DNA from: CAYWHE01 sp964458125 | Lineage (GTDB): Bacteria; Bacteroidota; Bacteroidia; AKYH767-A; OLB10 | Length of the DNA stretch: 18,302 nucleotides | Assembly: GCA_964458125.1 (NCBI GenBank) | Contig: CAYWHE010000070.1 | Span: 1-18,302, forward strand | Reading direction: 5' to 3' | Shown here: positions 1-7,944 of the stretch, one piece after another | Numbering within the stretch: the stretch's first letter is position 1 | Layout: the number at the start of each line of letters is the position of its first letter | Made by a program: the position numbers and the translations under genes | The notes under the pieces: generated by a model | Database searches by the model: none | Told to the model about the DNA's origin: nothing | Seen by the model: the letters and a program-made list of their open reading frames with translations, nothing else

Positions 1-209
1 CTCTGGAGCTCTTCCGGTTGCTAAGGCTGGCTTCCTGGAAACTGATCCGGGACCTTCCGGAAGAAACCTGGGGACACACCATTGAACATCCCGAGAACGG
101 ATCCATGACCATGGAGGAATGGCTTCAAACTTATGCCGATCACATACCTGGCCATATTGCACAGATGCAACGGGTGTATAGGGTATGGAAAGCCACCGTT
201 AAAAGTTAA
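1..209 (+). CDS. DinB-like (DinB_2 superfamily) protein, C-terminal fragment
   Basis: This is the 3' end of a gene that starts before the window; its frame is open from position 3, giving about 68 residues before the TAA at 207-209. The fragment contains an HPENG motif, then a segment reading MTMEEWLQTYADHIPGHIAQ. This matches the C-terminal helices of DinB/YfiT-like four-helix-bundle proteins, where the last histidines of the YADH...H pattern help bind a metal. Proteins of this superfamily include thiol-dependent metalloenzymes and many of unknown substrate, so no reaction can be assigned. The GNAT gene begins only 10 bp downstream, so the two are probably co-transcribed. The family call is fairly secure from the motif, but the N-terminal part cannot be seen. 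Confidence 0.72.
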   Translation, partial: LELFRLLRLASWKLIRDLPEETWGHTIEHPENGSMTMEEWLQTYADHIPGHIAQMQRVYRVWKATVKS

Positions 210-219
210 CCCAAGCCCC

Positions 220-645
220 ATGAACGTCACCATCGCCCAAAGTGCATCTGATATCAGCAAATGCTGGAAGGCCATGCATGCCCTGCGACCACACCTGAAC
301 GAAGATTCTTTTGTAGCCGACATACAGCGACTGCAGCAGGACGGTTATACCCTGATTTTCATTGAAGAAGCGGGTGAGGCCGTCTCCGTTGGAGGATTTG
401 TGACCGGGAAAAAACTGGCCCGGGGCGAATTCCTGTATGTCGATGACCTGAGCACCCTTCCGCCGCATCAGGGAAAAGGCTACGGCAGTTTTTTGCTGGA
501 CTGGATGATTGCTTTTGCCCGTGAAAAAAAAATTGACCAGGTACACCTCGACTCCGGGGTTCAACGGTTTACCGCCCACCGTTTTTACCTACACAAGGGT
601 TTTAACATCAGCAGCCATCATTTTATGTTGAAACTGTATCCCTGA
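220..645 (+). CDS. GNAT family N-acetyltransferase
   Basis: A 141-residue protein starting at ATG 220 and ending at TGA 643-645. The frame is open further upstream, but ATG 220 is preferred because it lies just after the DinB-like gene and gives the usual GNAT length. The acetyl-CoA pyrophosphate-binding motif is the QGKGYGSFLL stretch at about residues 84-93, matching the Q/RxxGxG/A signature. It follows a beta-strand segment (EFLYVDDLSTLP) typical of GNAT beta-4. Further on, HLDSGVQRFTAHRFYLHKGF is the usual C-terminal part in which a Tyr near the end acts as general acid. The substrate cannot be inferred. The TGA is followed by 45 bp before the MFS exporter; an accessory modification or resistance role is possible but unproven. 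Confidence 0.85.
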   Translation: MNVTIAQSASDISKCWKAMHALRPHLNEDSFVADIQRLQQDGYTLIFIEEAGEAVSVGGFVTGKKLARGEFLYVDDLSTLPPHQGKGYGSFLLDWMIAFAREKKIDQVHLDSGVQRFTAHRFYLHKGFNISSHHFMLKLYP

Positions 646-664
646 ATTTCCGGGAGATACCGCT

Positions 665-678
665 TATATATATATATA
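665..678 (+). repeat. (TA)7 dinucleotide tract
   Basis: Seven uninterrupted TA units lie 12 bp before the ATG of the MFS exporter, in the position of its leader or promoter spacer. Short dinucleotide tracts can change length by slippage, but seven units is short and the effect on expression is not known. Confidence 0.6.
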
Positions 679-690
679 CGAATTTTGGTT

Positions 691-1926
691 ATGAGAAAAT
701 CCAAAAAAGCCGCCATCGGCTTTATTTTTTTTACCCTGCTGATCGATGTAATCGGTTTTGGCATCATTATACCGGTGATCCCGAAACTGATCACCCACCT
801 GATACACGGCAGCCTGAGCGAGGCCTCCCGGTATGGCGGGTGGATGATGTTTGCCTATTCAGTGATGCAGTTTATCTGTGCGCCTGTTTTAGGAAACCTC
901 AGTGACCGGTATGGCCGCCGTCCGCTGCTTTTGTTTGCCATGCTGGGTTTCGGGCTGGATTACCTTTTCCAGGCTTTTGCCCCTACGATTGCCTGGTTGT
1001 TTGCCGGGCGTTTACTGGCAGGGGTTACGGGAGGAAGTTTCACCATAGCCACGGCCTATATTGCCGATATCAGCACCCCGGAAAAGCGGGCGCAAAACTT
1101 CGGAATGGTTGGAGCCGCTTTTGGTCTGGGGTTTATAATCGGTCCTGTCATCGGGGGGATCCTGGGACAGTTTGGCGAGCGCATTCCATTTTTTGCGGCA
1201 GCCGGCCTGGCGCTGCTGAATGCACTATATGGATACTTCATACTTCCCGAATCCTTGTCCCCGGATCACCGCAGGCCCTTTGACTGGAAGCGGGCCAATC
1301 CGGCCGGTTCCCTGAAGCAGCTTGCCCGCTACCCGGTCCTGCTCGGGCTTGTGGGATCGCTTATTTGCATTTATATTGCCGGGCATGCTGCTCAAAGTAC
1401 CTGGGCTTACATCACCATGGAAAAATTCAGCTGGAATGAACGCATGGTAGGCTATTCCCTTGGCGTTGTCGGCTTAATTGTAGCGATAGTGCAGGGTGGA
1501 CTTGTCCGGGTGATTAACCCCAGGCTGGGTCCGAAATGGTCTGTATATCTAGGCCTGATGCTGTACGGCGTGGGCTTTGTTTTATTTGCTTTCGCCTCCC
1601 AAAGCTGGATGATGTTTGTTTTCCTGATTCCATATTGCCTGGGCGGCATTGCCGGACCATCTCTTCAATCCATCATTTCCGGCCAGGTGCCGGCCAATGA
1701 ACAGGGTGAATTACAAGGCGCACTGGCCAGCCTGATCAGCCTGACCTCCATCATCGGGCCTCCACTGATGACCAACCTGTTTTCATATTTTACGGGTCCC
1801 GATGCTCCCGTGTATTTCCCCGGTGCGCCCTTTTTGATGGGCGCCGTACTGACGGTTTTAAGCGTGATTCTGGCCATGCGTTCATTGAAACCTCACTTTG
1901 CAAAAGCGGCAACAGTTGCCGCCTGA
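691..1926 (+). CDS. MFS transporter, TetA-like (drug:H+ antiporter 1 type)
   Basis: A 411-residue inner-membrane protein with the 12-segment pattern of the major facilitator superfamily. ATG 691 is chosen; an in-frame TTG at 685 is less likely. Segment 1 (FFTLLIDVIGFGIIIPVIP) has the LD.G.G...P pattern of TetA-like transporters. Motif A is GNLSDRYGRRP at residues 69-79, in the loop between segments 2 and 3. The antiporter motif C is the GFIIGPVIGG stretch at about 147-156 in segment 5. The PESL...RRPF sequence before the central loop is also typical of the TCR/Tet group. It probably exports a small hydrophobic compound in exchange for protons. The substrate is unknown, and similarity to TetA does not establish tetracycline resistance. 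No adjacent TetR-type regulator is seen. Confidence 0.9.
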   Translation: MRKSKKAAIGFIFFTLLIDVIGFGIIIPVIPKLITHLIHGSLSEASRYGGWMMFAYSVMQFICAPVLGNLSDRYGRRPLLLFAMLGFGLDYLFQAFAPTIAWLFAGRLLAGVTGGSFTIATAYIADISTPEKRAQNFGMVGAAFGLGFIIGPVIGGILGQFGERIPFFAAAGLALLNALYGYFILPESLSPDHRRPFDWKRANPAGSLKQLARYPVLLGLVGSLICIYIAGHAAQSTWAYITMEKFSWNERMVGYSLGVVGLIVAIVQGGLVRVINPRLGPKWSVYLGLMLYGVGFVLFAFASQSWMMFVFLIPYCLGGIAGPSLQSIISGQVPANEQGELQGALASLISLTSIIGPPLMTNLFSYFTGPDAPVYFPGAPFLMGAVLTVLSVILAMRSLKPHFAKAATVAA

Positions 1927-1935
1927 TCTTTTACT

Positions 1936-1984
1936 CTTTTCCGGTGTTAATATTTCCTGTAAAAACAACATGGAAACCGGAAAG
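1936..1984 (+). terminator. Nested imperfect stem-loop between the MFS and isomerase genes
   Basis: The outer arms CTTTTCCGGT (1936-1945) and ACCGGAAAG (1976-1984) pair with one bulged T. Inside, TTTCCTGT (1953-1960) can pair with ACATGGAAA (1968-1976) with one bulged base. It begins 10 bp after the MFS stop codon, where a transcript end would be expected. No T-run follows, so a standard intrinsic terminator is not proven; it may be a 3' processing or stability element. Confidence 0.35.
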
Positions 1985-2002
1985 CCGGGGACTAAATTTC
2001 TT

Positions 2003-2010
2003 TACTTTTG
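2003..2010 (+). promoter_or_regulatory. Bacteroidota-type -7 box (TACTTTTG) before the isomerase gene
   Basis: TACTTTTG is an exact match to the TAnnTTTG -7 consensus of the Bacteroidota primary sigma factor. It lies 53 bp upstream of ATG 2064. I do not see a convincing TTTG-type -33 box at the expected distance, so the call rests on one element and its position. Confidence 0.5.
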
Positions 2011-2063
2011 TAACCTGCAGTAATTGAAGTCTGTATGAACTTTCTTTCTCTTTATCGTAGAAA

Positions 2064-3056
2064 ATGCTGATGAAAAATTTAGTGGCCAACTTTGCCAACC
2101 AATTGAATGAAGCGATTCAGATTGGTGAAAAAGCTGTTTTTAACCAACCCGTTGATGATATCCGGAATGTACTGGTCACCGGCCTTGGCGGATCAGGCAT
2201 TGGAGGAACTATCATCTCCCAGGTCGCCGACCAGGAGTTGCAGGTTCCCCTGAATGTATGCAAGGATTATTTTATTCCAGGTTATGTCAATGCACATACG
2301 CTGGTGATCGTCTCCTCATATTCGGGCAATACGGAAGAAACACTTCAGGCGCTTGAAGCTGCGCTTCAAAGAAACGCAAAAGTGATCTGTATAACATCCG
2401 GGGGAAAAATCCTCGACATGGCCAAAAGCAAAGCCCTCGATTATATTGTGATACCTGGCGGAATGCCTCCCCGGTCCTGCCTGGCTTATTCGTTTACGCA
2501 GCTTTTTTATGTGTTGCACGGATACAGGCTGATTTCAGACCGCTTTAAATCACAATTGAAAAAATCGGTGACCCTGCTGAAAACGGAAGAGGAGCAGATC
2601 ATGCAGTCCGCACGTTCTCTGGCTGAGAAACTCGTTCACAAAATTCCGGTGATTTATGCAGCAGCGAATTACGAAGGGGTGGCGGTACGGTTCCGGCAGC
2701 AGGTGGATGAAAACTCCAAAATGCTTTGCTGGCATCATGTTCTTCCGGAAATGAACCATAACGAACTGGTTGGCTGGACCGAAAAACATGATGAACTGGC
2801 CATCGTCCTTTTTCGCAACAGGGATGACTACAGCCGGACACAGAAACGGATGGAGATTTCAAAGGAAGTGATCATGCGGTATACGCCACATTTTCATGAA
2901 GTATGGAGCAAGGGGGAATCCCAACTGGAAAAATCCTTTTACCTCATACATTTTGGCGACTGGGTTTCCTGGTATCTTTCAGAAATCCGGAATATCGATG
3001 CCACGGAAGTCAACGTTATTGACTACCTGAAAGGCTCCCTGGCGACTCTGAAATAA
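2064..3056 (+). CDS. Bifunctional phosphoglucose/phosphomannose isomerase
   Basis: A 330-residue cytosolic enzyme with two SIS domains, of the type that interconverts fructose-6-phosphate with glucose-6-phosphate and mannose-6-phosphate. The first SIS domain has LGGSGIGG (residues 41-48) and SSYSGNTEE (84-92), the phosphate-binding elements. PPRSCLAY (135-142) is the family's conserved loop. The second half matches the bacterial PGI C-terminal domain, with VDENSK (214-219) and PEMNHNE (228-234). By comparison with the archaeal enzymes, Glu216 and His232 are the probable catalytic base and ring-opening residues. Starts at ATG 2064 and ATG 2070 are both possible. It stands alone between two intergenic gaps, apparently with its own promoter. 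It could feed sugar phosphates to the nucleotidyltransferase and flippase downstream; that link is inference. Confidence 0.88.
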   Translation: MLMKNLVANFANQLNEAIQIGEKAVFNQPVDDIRNVLVTGLGGSGIGGTIISQVADQELQVPLNVCKDYFIPGYVNAHTLVIVSSYSGNTEETLQALEAALQRNAKVICITSGGKILDMAKSKALDYIVIPGGMPPRSCLAYSFTQLFYVLHGYRLISDRFKSQLKKSVTLLKTEEEQIMQSARSLAEKLVHKIPVIYAAANYEGVAVRFRQQVDENSKMLCWHHVLPEMNHNELVGWTEKHDELAIVLFRNRDDYSRTQKRMEISKEVIMRYTPHFHEVWSKGESQLEKSFYLIHFGDWVSWYLSEIRNIDATEVNVIDYLKGSLATLK

Positions 3057-3073
3057 GGAAAGCGCCTTTGTGA

Positions 3074-3149
3074 GTGAATTACCCCGCTTCATGGAACGGG
3101 GCATTGTTCTGATTATTATTTCATACACTCCAGGCAGCGGGGAATTCAC
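3074..3149. repeat. Palindromic intergenic element with an internal hairpin (REP/MITE-like)
   Basis: The left arm 3074-3088 (GTGAATTACCCCGCT) is the reverse complement of the right arm 3136-3149 (AGCGGGGAATTCAC) apart from one bulged A. Inside it, CCCCGCTTC (3082-3090) and GAACGGGG (3094-3101) make a second hairpin with one bulged C and a 3-nt ATG loop. It fills most of the 114-bp gap between the isomerase and flippase genes. A dispersed repeat of this form may occur in other Bacteroidota genomes, but this window holds only one copy. A terminator role is less likely because no T-run follows either stem. Confidence 0.6.
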
Positions 3150-3170
3150 CCATAGAGATTAAAGGCATTC

Positions 3171-4652
3171 ATGAGTGTCATCAAAAAACTGGCAGGCCAG
3201 ACGGCCATTTATGGGTTAAGCAGCATTGTCAGCCGACTGCTGAACTACCTCCTGGTTCCGCTTTATACGCGTGTTTTTTTACCGGAAGAATACGGTGTTG
3301 TCACTGAACTTTATGCCATCCTGACCTTTGTCACCATCCTGTTTACTTATGGTATGGAGACTTCCTTTTTTCATTTTTCCGAGAAAGAAGAACGGCCCGG
3401 GTCGGTTTACGGGACGGCCATGCTATCCCTGTTGGGCAGTTCTGTGTTACTAATGGGGCTGATGATGATTTTCAGCCAGCCGATTGCGAACATCCTGCGA
3501 TACCAGGATCATGCGGAATACATTGTTTATTTTGCCCTCATCCTGTCCGCCGATGCTGTATCCGCGATTCCCTTTGCCAGGCTACGTCAGCAAAATAAAG
3601 CCAGACGGTTTGCCCTGCTCAAATCCCTGAACATCATCATCAATATCGGGCTCAATCTTTTTTTCCTGGTTGCTTGTCCTGTTTTAATAGGATCCGGCAC
3701 GGGGCTGCTGCATGAACTGGCGCTGGCCGTTTACTCACCTGCCATCGGAGTAGCCTATGTTTTTATATCCAACCTGATGGCCAGTCTGATTACCATTTTG
3801 CTCTTACTGCCCGAACTGGCCGGCCAAAGGCTGATATTTAACCGGGCCCTCTGGAAAAGAATGATTCTTTATGCCCTCCCCCTTCTTATCGGTGGTCTTG
3901 CCGGCATGATCAATGAGACCCTGGACCGGGTTATCCTGAAGAGCCTGCTCACAGACAAATCAACGGCCATGCAGCAGCTGGGAATTTACGGAGCCTGTTA
4001 CAAAATCCCCATGTTGATGACGCTGTTCATTCAAACCTACCGGTATGCTGCCGAGCCCTTCTTTTTTGCACAGCAAAAAAAGAAAAATAACACCCAGGTA
4101 TATGCCACCGTGATGAAATATTTTGTGCTGGTATGCGCCTTCATTTTCCTGGGCATTATGATGTACCTGGACATCCTGAAATATTTTGTCGGTGAGAAAT
4201 ACCGGTCCGGCCTCCCGGTGGTGCCTGTATTGTTGCTGGCCAATATGTGCCTGGGCATCTTTGTAAACCTTTCGATGTGGTATAAACTGACCGGACAAAC
4301 CCGCTACGGTGCTTACTTTGCCTTCTTCGGGGCTTTTGTCACCATCGTCCTGAATGTGGTACTGATTCCCCTGATGGGATACATGGGGGCAGCCTGGGCA
4401 ACTCTGGTTTGTTATTTCCTCATGATGGTGCTTTCGTACCTCACCGGTCAGAAACATTACCCGATACCTTACGATCTCCGGAGAATAGGATTCTATATTG
4501 GCTTCGCGCTGCTTTTATACTTTGCATCCGTGCTGGTCCGGTACTGGTACCCGATGGGAAAATTACCGGGATTGTGCTTTAACACAGCCCTGTTGATCGT
4601 TTTTATCACAGGCTCCTTCATTTTAGAAAGACCAAAAAAACAAGTAATTTAG
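3171..4652 (+). CDS. Polysaccharide/oligosaccharide flippase (Wzx/MVF-MATE superfamily)
   Basis: A 493-residue polytopic inner-membrane protein. The N-terminus (LAGQTAIYGLSSIVSRLLNY then LVPLYTRVFLPEEYG) is the usual opening of the polysaccharide biosynthesis/flippase family. About 12-14 hydrophobic segments follow, with short polar loops. Such proteins move lipid-linked saccharides, O-antigen units or related lipids across the inner membrane. The start is ATG 3171, with the stop TAG at 4650-4652, and dut begins 13 bp later. No glycosyltransferase or polymerase gene lies beside it, so this is not a classic O-antigen locus. In Bacteroidota a flippase next to dut and a sugar nucleotidyltransferase is a recurring arrangement. 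A lipid II flippase-like (MurJ/Amj-type) role cannot be excluded from sequence reading. Confidence 0.85.
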   Translation: MSVIKKLAGQTAIYGLSSIVSRLLNYLLVPLYTRVFLPEEYGVVTELYAILTFVTILFTYGMETSFFHFSEKEERPGSVYGTAMLSLLGSSVLLMGLMMIFSQPIANILRYQDHAEYIVYFALILSADAVSAIPFARLRQQNKARRFALLKSLNIIINIGLNLFFLVACPVLIGSGTGLLHELALAVYSPAIGVAYVFISNLMASLITILLLLPELAGQRLIFNRALWKRMILYALPLLIGGLAGMINETLDRVILKSLLTDKSTAMQQLGIYGACYKIPMLMTLFIQTYRYAAEPFFFAQQKKKNNTQVYATVMKYFVLVCAFIFLGIMMYLDILKYFVGEKYRSGLPVVPVLLLANMCLGIFVNLSMWYKLTGQTRYGAYFAFFGAFVTIVLNVVLIPLMGYMGAAWATLVCYFLMMVLSYLTGQKHYPIPYDLRRIGFYIGFALLLYFASVLVRYWYPMGKLPGLCFNTALLIVFITGSFILERPKKQVI

Positions 4653-4665
4653 CGGACTTAAACGA

Positions 4666-5112
4666 ATGCCTGTCCCCATGAAATTAAATATCATCAACCG
4701 TTCTTCCAACCCCTTGCCGGCCTATGAGACATCCGGAGCAGCCGGAATGGACCTGAGGGCCAGCCTGGAAAATGCGGCAGTCATCGCTCCCATGCAGCGT
4801 ATGCTGATTCCCACCGGGCTGTTCATGGAATTGCCTGCCGGCTTTGAAGCCCAGGTAAGGCCCCGCAGCGGAATAGCTTACAAACACGGCATCACGGTAT
4901 TAAATTCGCCCGGCACCATTGATGCCGATTACCGGGGTGAAATCCAGGTATTACTGATCAACCTGTCGGATCAGGCTTTTGAGATCCGGAACGGGGAACG
5001 GATTGCACAACTGATCATCAGCAAACATGAAACGGTACGATGGCAGGAAACCACAGAACTGGAATCCAGCATGCGCGGAGCCGGTGGTTTTGGTCATACC
5101 GGTAAATCATAA
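4666..5112 (+). CDS. dut: Deoxyuridine 5'-triphosphate nucleotidohydrolase (dUTPase)
   Basis: A 148-residue trimeric dUTPase that hydrolyses dUTP to dUMP and pyrophosphate, keeping uracil out of DNA and supplying dUMP for dTMP synthesis. All five family motifs are present. Motif I is AGMDLRA (26-32), motif II RPRSGIAYKHGI (65-76), motif III GTIDADYRGEI (83-93, with catalytic Asp86 and Tyr89), motif IV RIAQLII (112-118) and motif V RGAGGFGHTG (137-146). Motif V has His where many bacteria have Ser (GFGSTG). The start is ATG 4666; ATG 4678 would give a 144-residue product and is equally plausible. It lies 13 bp after the flippase gene and 57 bp before the nucleotidyltransferase, in an apparent operon. 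Confidence 0.97.
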   Translation: MPVPMKLNIINRSSNPLPAYETSGAAGMDLRASLENAAVIAPMQRMLIPTGLFMELPAGFEAQVRPRSGIAYKHGITVLNSPGTIDADYRGEIQVLLINLSDQAFEIRNGERIAQLIISKHETVRWQETTELESSMRGAGGFGHTGKS

Positions 5113-5169
5113 ATACCCTTCTTATATTTTTAACCAACCATCCTCTTGTTGCTTCAATCCTGCTGATTT

Positions 5170-6171
5170 ATGAAGATCATTGTACCCATGGCGGGTATGG
5201 GTAAGCGCATGCGCCCGCACACCCTGACCATTCCCAAACCACTGATTCCGGTTGCCGGTAAGCCCATCGTGCAACACCTCGTGGAAGACATCACAAAGGT
5301 TTGTCATGAACCGGTGGATGAAATTGCCTATGTGATCGGGGATTTCGGAAAGGAAGTGGAGCAGAATCTCATTGACATAGCTGCCTCTCAGGGCGCCAAA
5401 GGAACCATCTGGCACCAGGACAAACCCCTGGGAACGGCCCATGCCATACTATGCGCCAGCGATGCCCTGAAAGGCAAGGTGGTCGTAGCTTTTGCCGACA
5501 CACTCTTTCGTACCGATGTGAAAATGAATGATGATTGCGACGGCATCATCTGGGTCAAACAGATTGAAGATCCGAGGCAGTTTGGCGTGGTGAAAGTCAA
5601 CAGCGAAAATATCATTACCGATTTCGTGGAGAAGCCACCGACCTTCGTATCCGACCTGGCCATTATCGGCATCTATTACTTTAAGGACGGGGAATATCTT
5701 CGTGAACAATTGCAGTACCTGATCGACAACGATATCCGGGACAAGGGGGAATACCAGCTTACCAATGCCATGGAGAACATGAAGGTGCAGGGAAAGAAGC
5801 TGATACCGGGCCGGGTTACGGAGTGGCTTGACTGCGGAAACAAGGATGCTACCGTGTACACCAACCAGCGGGTGCTTGAAATCACCCGGGACAAATTGAA
5901 AATTCCTGCTTCTGTTAAAATGGACCATGCGGTTGTGATACCGCCGTGTTTTATCGGGGAGGATGTCCGGTTAACGCATGCCGTTGTCGGACCACATGTT
6001 TCGATTGGCAAGGGCAGCGCGGTGAGCAACTCCGTGATACGAAATTCCATTATTCAGCAGCATTCCACCGTGGAACAGGCCGTTATTGATAATTCCATGA
6101 TCGGCAGCCATGTCAGCTACAGGGGCAGCAGCCGTGACCTGAGTATGGGTGATTACACCACGGAACAATAA
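5170..6171 (+). CDS. Sugar-phosphate nucleotidyltransferase with C-terminal left-handed beta-helix
   Basis: A 333-residue cytosolic enzyme that joins a sugar-1-phosphate to an NTP, releasing pyrophosphate. The N-terminal Rossmann-like domain has the signature MAGMGKRMRPHTLTIPKPLI (7-26), including the catalytic Arg and Lys. LGTAHA (87-92) follows, then the metal-binding Asp110 in FADTLF, VEKP (153-156) and LDCGN (220-224). From about residue 255 the chain shows hexapeptide-like repeats (VVIPPCFIGEDVRL, AVVGPHVSIGKGSAV), a short left-handed beta-helix for oligomerisation or regulation. The family includes glucose-1-phosphate thymidylyltransferases and mannose-1-phosphate guanylyltransferases; neither nucleotide nor sugar can be fixed here. 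The C-terminal part is too short for a full GlmU acetyltransferase domain. A weak -7-like sequence (TATATTTT, 5123-5130) precedes it. Confidence 0.87.
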   Translation: MKIIVPMAGMGKRMRPHTLTIPKPLIPVAGKPIVQHLVEDITKVCHEPVDEIAYVIGDFGKEVEQNLIDIAASQGAKGTIWHQDKPLGTAHAILCASDALKGKVVVAFADTLFRTDVKMNDDCDGIIWVKQIEDPRQFGVVKVNSENIITDFVEKPPTFVSDLAIIGIYYFKDGEYLREQLQYLIDNDIRDKGEYQLTNAMENMKVQGKKLIPGRVTEWLDCGNKDATVYTNQRVLEITRDKLKIPASVKMDHAVVIPPCFIGEDVRLTHAVVGPHVSIGKGSAVSNSVIRNSIIQQHSTVEQAVIDNSMIGSHVSYRGSSRDLSMGDYTTEQ

Positions 6172-6192
6172 AGACAGCACAGTGAAGTTGGC

Positions 6193-7944
6193 ATGGGTAT
6201 AAAATTCTTCATGATGAAATGTTTAAACAGGTTCGTGTTTCTGTTGATGGTATTGACGATACCGGCATCAGGAATTTTTGCACAGAAGAAAAGGCAGAAA
6301 GACAAAGACAATCTCAGCGAAGAGCAACGCATCAACCTGACGTTTAATTTCTATAATGCCAACAAGGAAAAAATGCTGGGCAACCTGAATAAGGCTGCCG
6401 AGCTCTTTGCCCAGTGCCTCCGCATCGATTCCCGTCATTCTGCCTCCATGTATGAACTGGCCCGGATTTATGTGGAACAGAAAAAAAATGCTGACGCCCT
6501 GCATTTTGCCCAGGCGGCCGCTGAACAGGCGCCTGATAACATCTGGTACCAGTTGCTGCTGGCCGAGGTTTATGAAAACCTTGCCCGGTACGAAGACGCC
6601 CGGGAGGTTTACCAGCAACTGATTCGCGATCACCCGGACAGGGTGGATTTTTATTTTGATCTGGCCCAGCTTTACCTCTACGATAATAAAACAACCGATG
6701 CGCTGAAGACTTATGACCGGATTGAATCCCTCATTGGAATAGATAAGGATCTTTCCGTTCAGAAAGAGCGGCTGTACCTGAAACTGAATAAGGTTGACAA
6801 GGCGGCGGCTGAACTGGAAAAGTACATTTCCGCATTCCCGGGCGACATGGAAGGTTATTCCCTGCTGGTTGAACTTTACCAGGTGAACAACGAGGAAGAA
6901 AAGGCTTACCAAGTCATCCAACGCATGCAGCAGAAGGCGCCTGAAAGTGCTTACGTGTATTTGGCCCTGGCCGAATATTACCGTCAGAAAGGGGAGAAGG
7001 AAAAATCGTTTGATAATCTGAAAATGGCCTTCCGTAAAAAGGACCTGGAATCGGAAGTCAAGATCAGGGTGCTGGGTTCCTATCTTCCGTTAGTCGGTCA
7101 ATCGCCGGAAATGATGGGCCAGGCCCTGGAACTTGCTGGAATCCTTTCGGATGTACACCCGGCGGAAGCCCAGGTTCATGCTGTAGCCGGGGATTTTATG
7201 AGCCTGGATAAAAAGTATGAGGAGGCCAGGAAAGCCTACCGGACCTCTATAACCCTTGACAACAAGAATTTTAATGTGTGGCAGCAGCTTCTGTATATTG
7301 AATCCCAGTTGAACGATACGGCCTCACTGTTGAAGGAAAGCGAGGAGGCTTTGTCCCTGTTTCCCAGCCAGCCCATTATTTACCTGCTGAATGGCATAGC
7401 CAAATCACAACAGAATAAACATGAAGAGGCCATCAAGGTATTGCTTTCTGGCAGCAAACTGGTGGTGGATAATGATTCCCAGCTCAAGGATTTTTATTCC
7501 AACCTCGGGGATAATTACAATGCCCTGAGGAATTTCCCGGAATCGGATAAATACTATGACAAGGCCCTGGAGATTGACCCCAAGGATGTTTTCGTGCTGA
7601 ATAATTACGCCTATTACCTTTCCCTTCGCGGGGATAAACTGGAAAAGGCGGCCACCATGTCGAAGCTTTCCAATACACTCAGCGAAAACAACCCTTCCTT
7701 CCTCGACACTTATGGCTGGATTCTATACCGGCAGAACAAGCTCAGTGAAGCCAGGGAATGGCTTGAAAAAGCCATGGAACATGGAGGAAATAAAAACGAT
7801 ACCATTCTGGAACATTATGGTGATGTCTTGTTTAAGATGGGGGAAACGCAAAAGGCCTATGAAAACTGGCTGAAGGCAAAAACCATGGGGCCCGGATCAG
7901 ATCAACTGGAAAAGAAAATTGCAGATAAGAAGCTCTACGAATAA
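6193..7944 (+). CDS. Secreted tetratricopeptide-repeat protein
   Basis: A 583-residue protein with an N-terminal signal peptide (MMKCLNRFVFLLMVLTIPAS, cleavage probably after the GIFA of GIFAQ), so it acts in the periplasm or at the outer membrane. The start may be ATG 6193, 6211 or 6214; the later ones give the cleaner signal peptide. From about residue 55 to the end it is a run of TPR helices with the usual A/Y/P spacing, for example DALHFAQAAAEQAPDNIWYQ. The C-terminal YGWILYRQNKLSEAREWLEK element is common in bacterial envelope TPR proteins. TPRs mediate protein-protein contacts, and no catalytic domain is visible. It lies 21 bp after the nucleotidyltransferase, and its 3' end may overlap the next gene. 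By position it probably works with the DUF4292 lipoprotein or the EnvC-like protein. Confidence 0.85.
   Translation: MGIKFFMMKCLNRFVFLLMVLTIPASGIFAQKKRQKDKDNLSEEQRINLTFNFYNANKEKMLGNLNKAAELFAQCLRIDSRHSASMYELARIYVEQKKNADALHFAQAAAEQAPDNIWYQLLLAEVYENLARYEDAREVYQQLIRDHPDRVDFYFDLAQLYLYDNKTTDALKTYDRIESLIGIDKDLSVQKERLYLKLNKVDKAAAELEKYISAFPGDMEGYSLLVELYQVNNEEEKAYQVIQRMQQKAPESAYVYLALAEYYRQKGEKEKSFDNLKMAFRKKDLESEVKIRVLGSYLPLVGQSPEMMGQALELAGILSDVHPAEAQVHAVAGDFMSLDKKYEEARKAYRTSITLDNKNFNVWQQLLYIESQLNDTASLLKESEEALSLFPSQPIIYLLNGIAKSQQNKHEEAIKVLLSGSKLVVDNDSQLKDFYSNLGDNYNALRNFPESDKYYDKALEIDPKDVFVLNNYAYYLSLRGDKLEKAATMSKLSNTLSENNPSFLDTYGWILYRQNKLSEAREWLEKAMEHGGNKNDTILEHYGDVLFKMGETQKAYENWLKAKTMGPGSDQLEKKIADKKLYE

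Noticed and set aside
691..1926. Tetracycline resistance determinant
   Set aside because: The protein is TetA-like by motif only; there is no tetR neighbour, and many chromosomal MFS exporters share these motifs, so resistance cannot be claimed.
6268..6921. A 217-residue open frame on the - strand inside the TPR gene
   Set aside because: Antisense to a clear TPR coding region; Phe/Ile/Leu-rich composition is an artefact of reading helix codons backwards.
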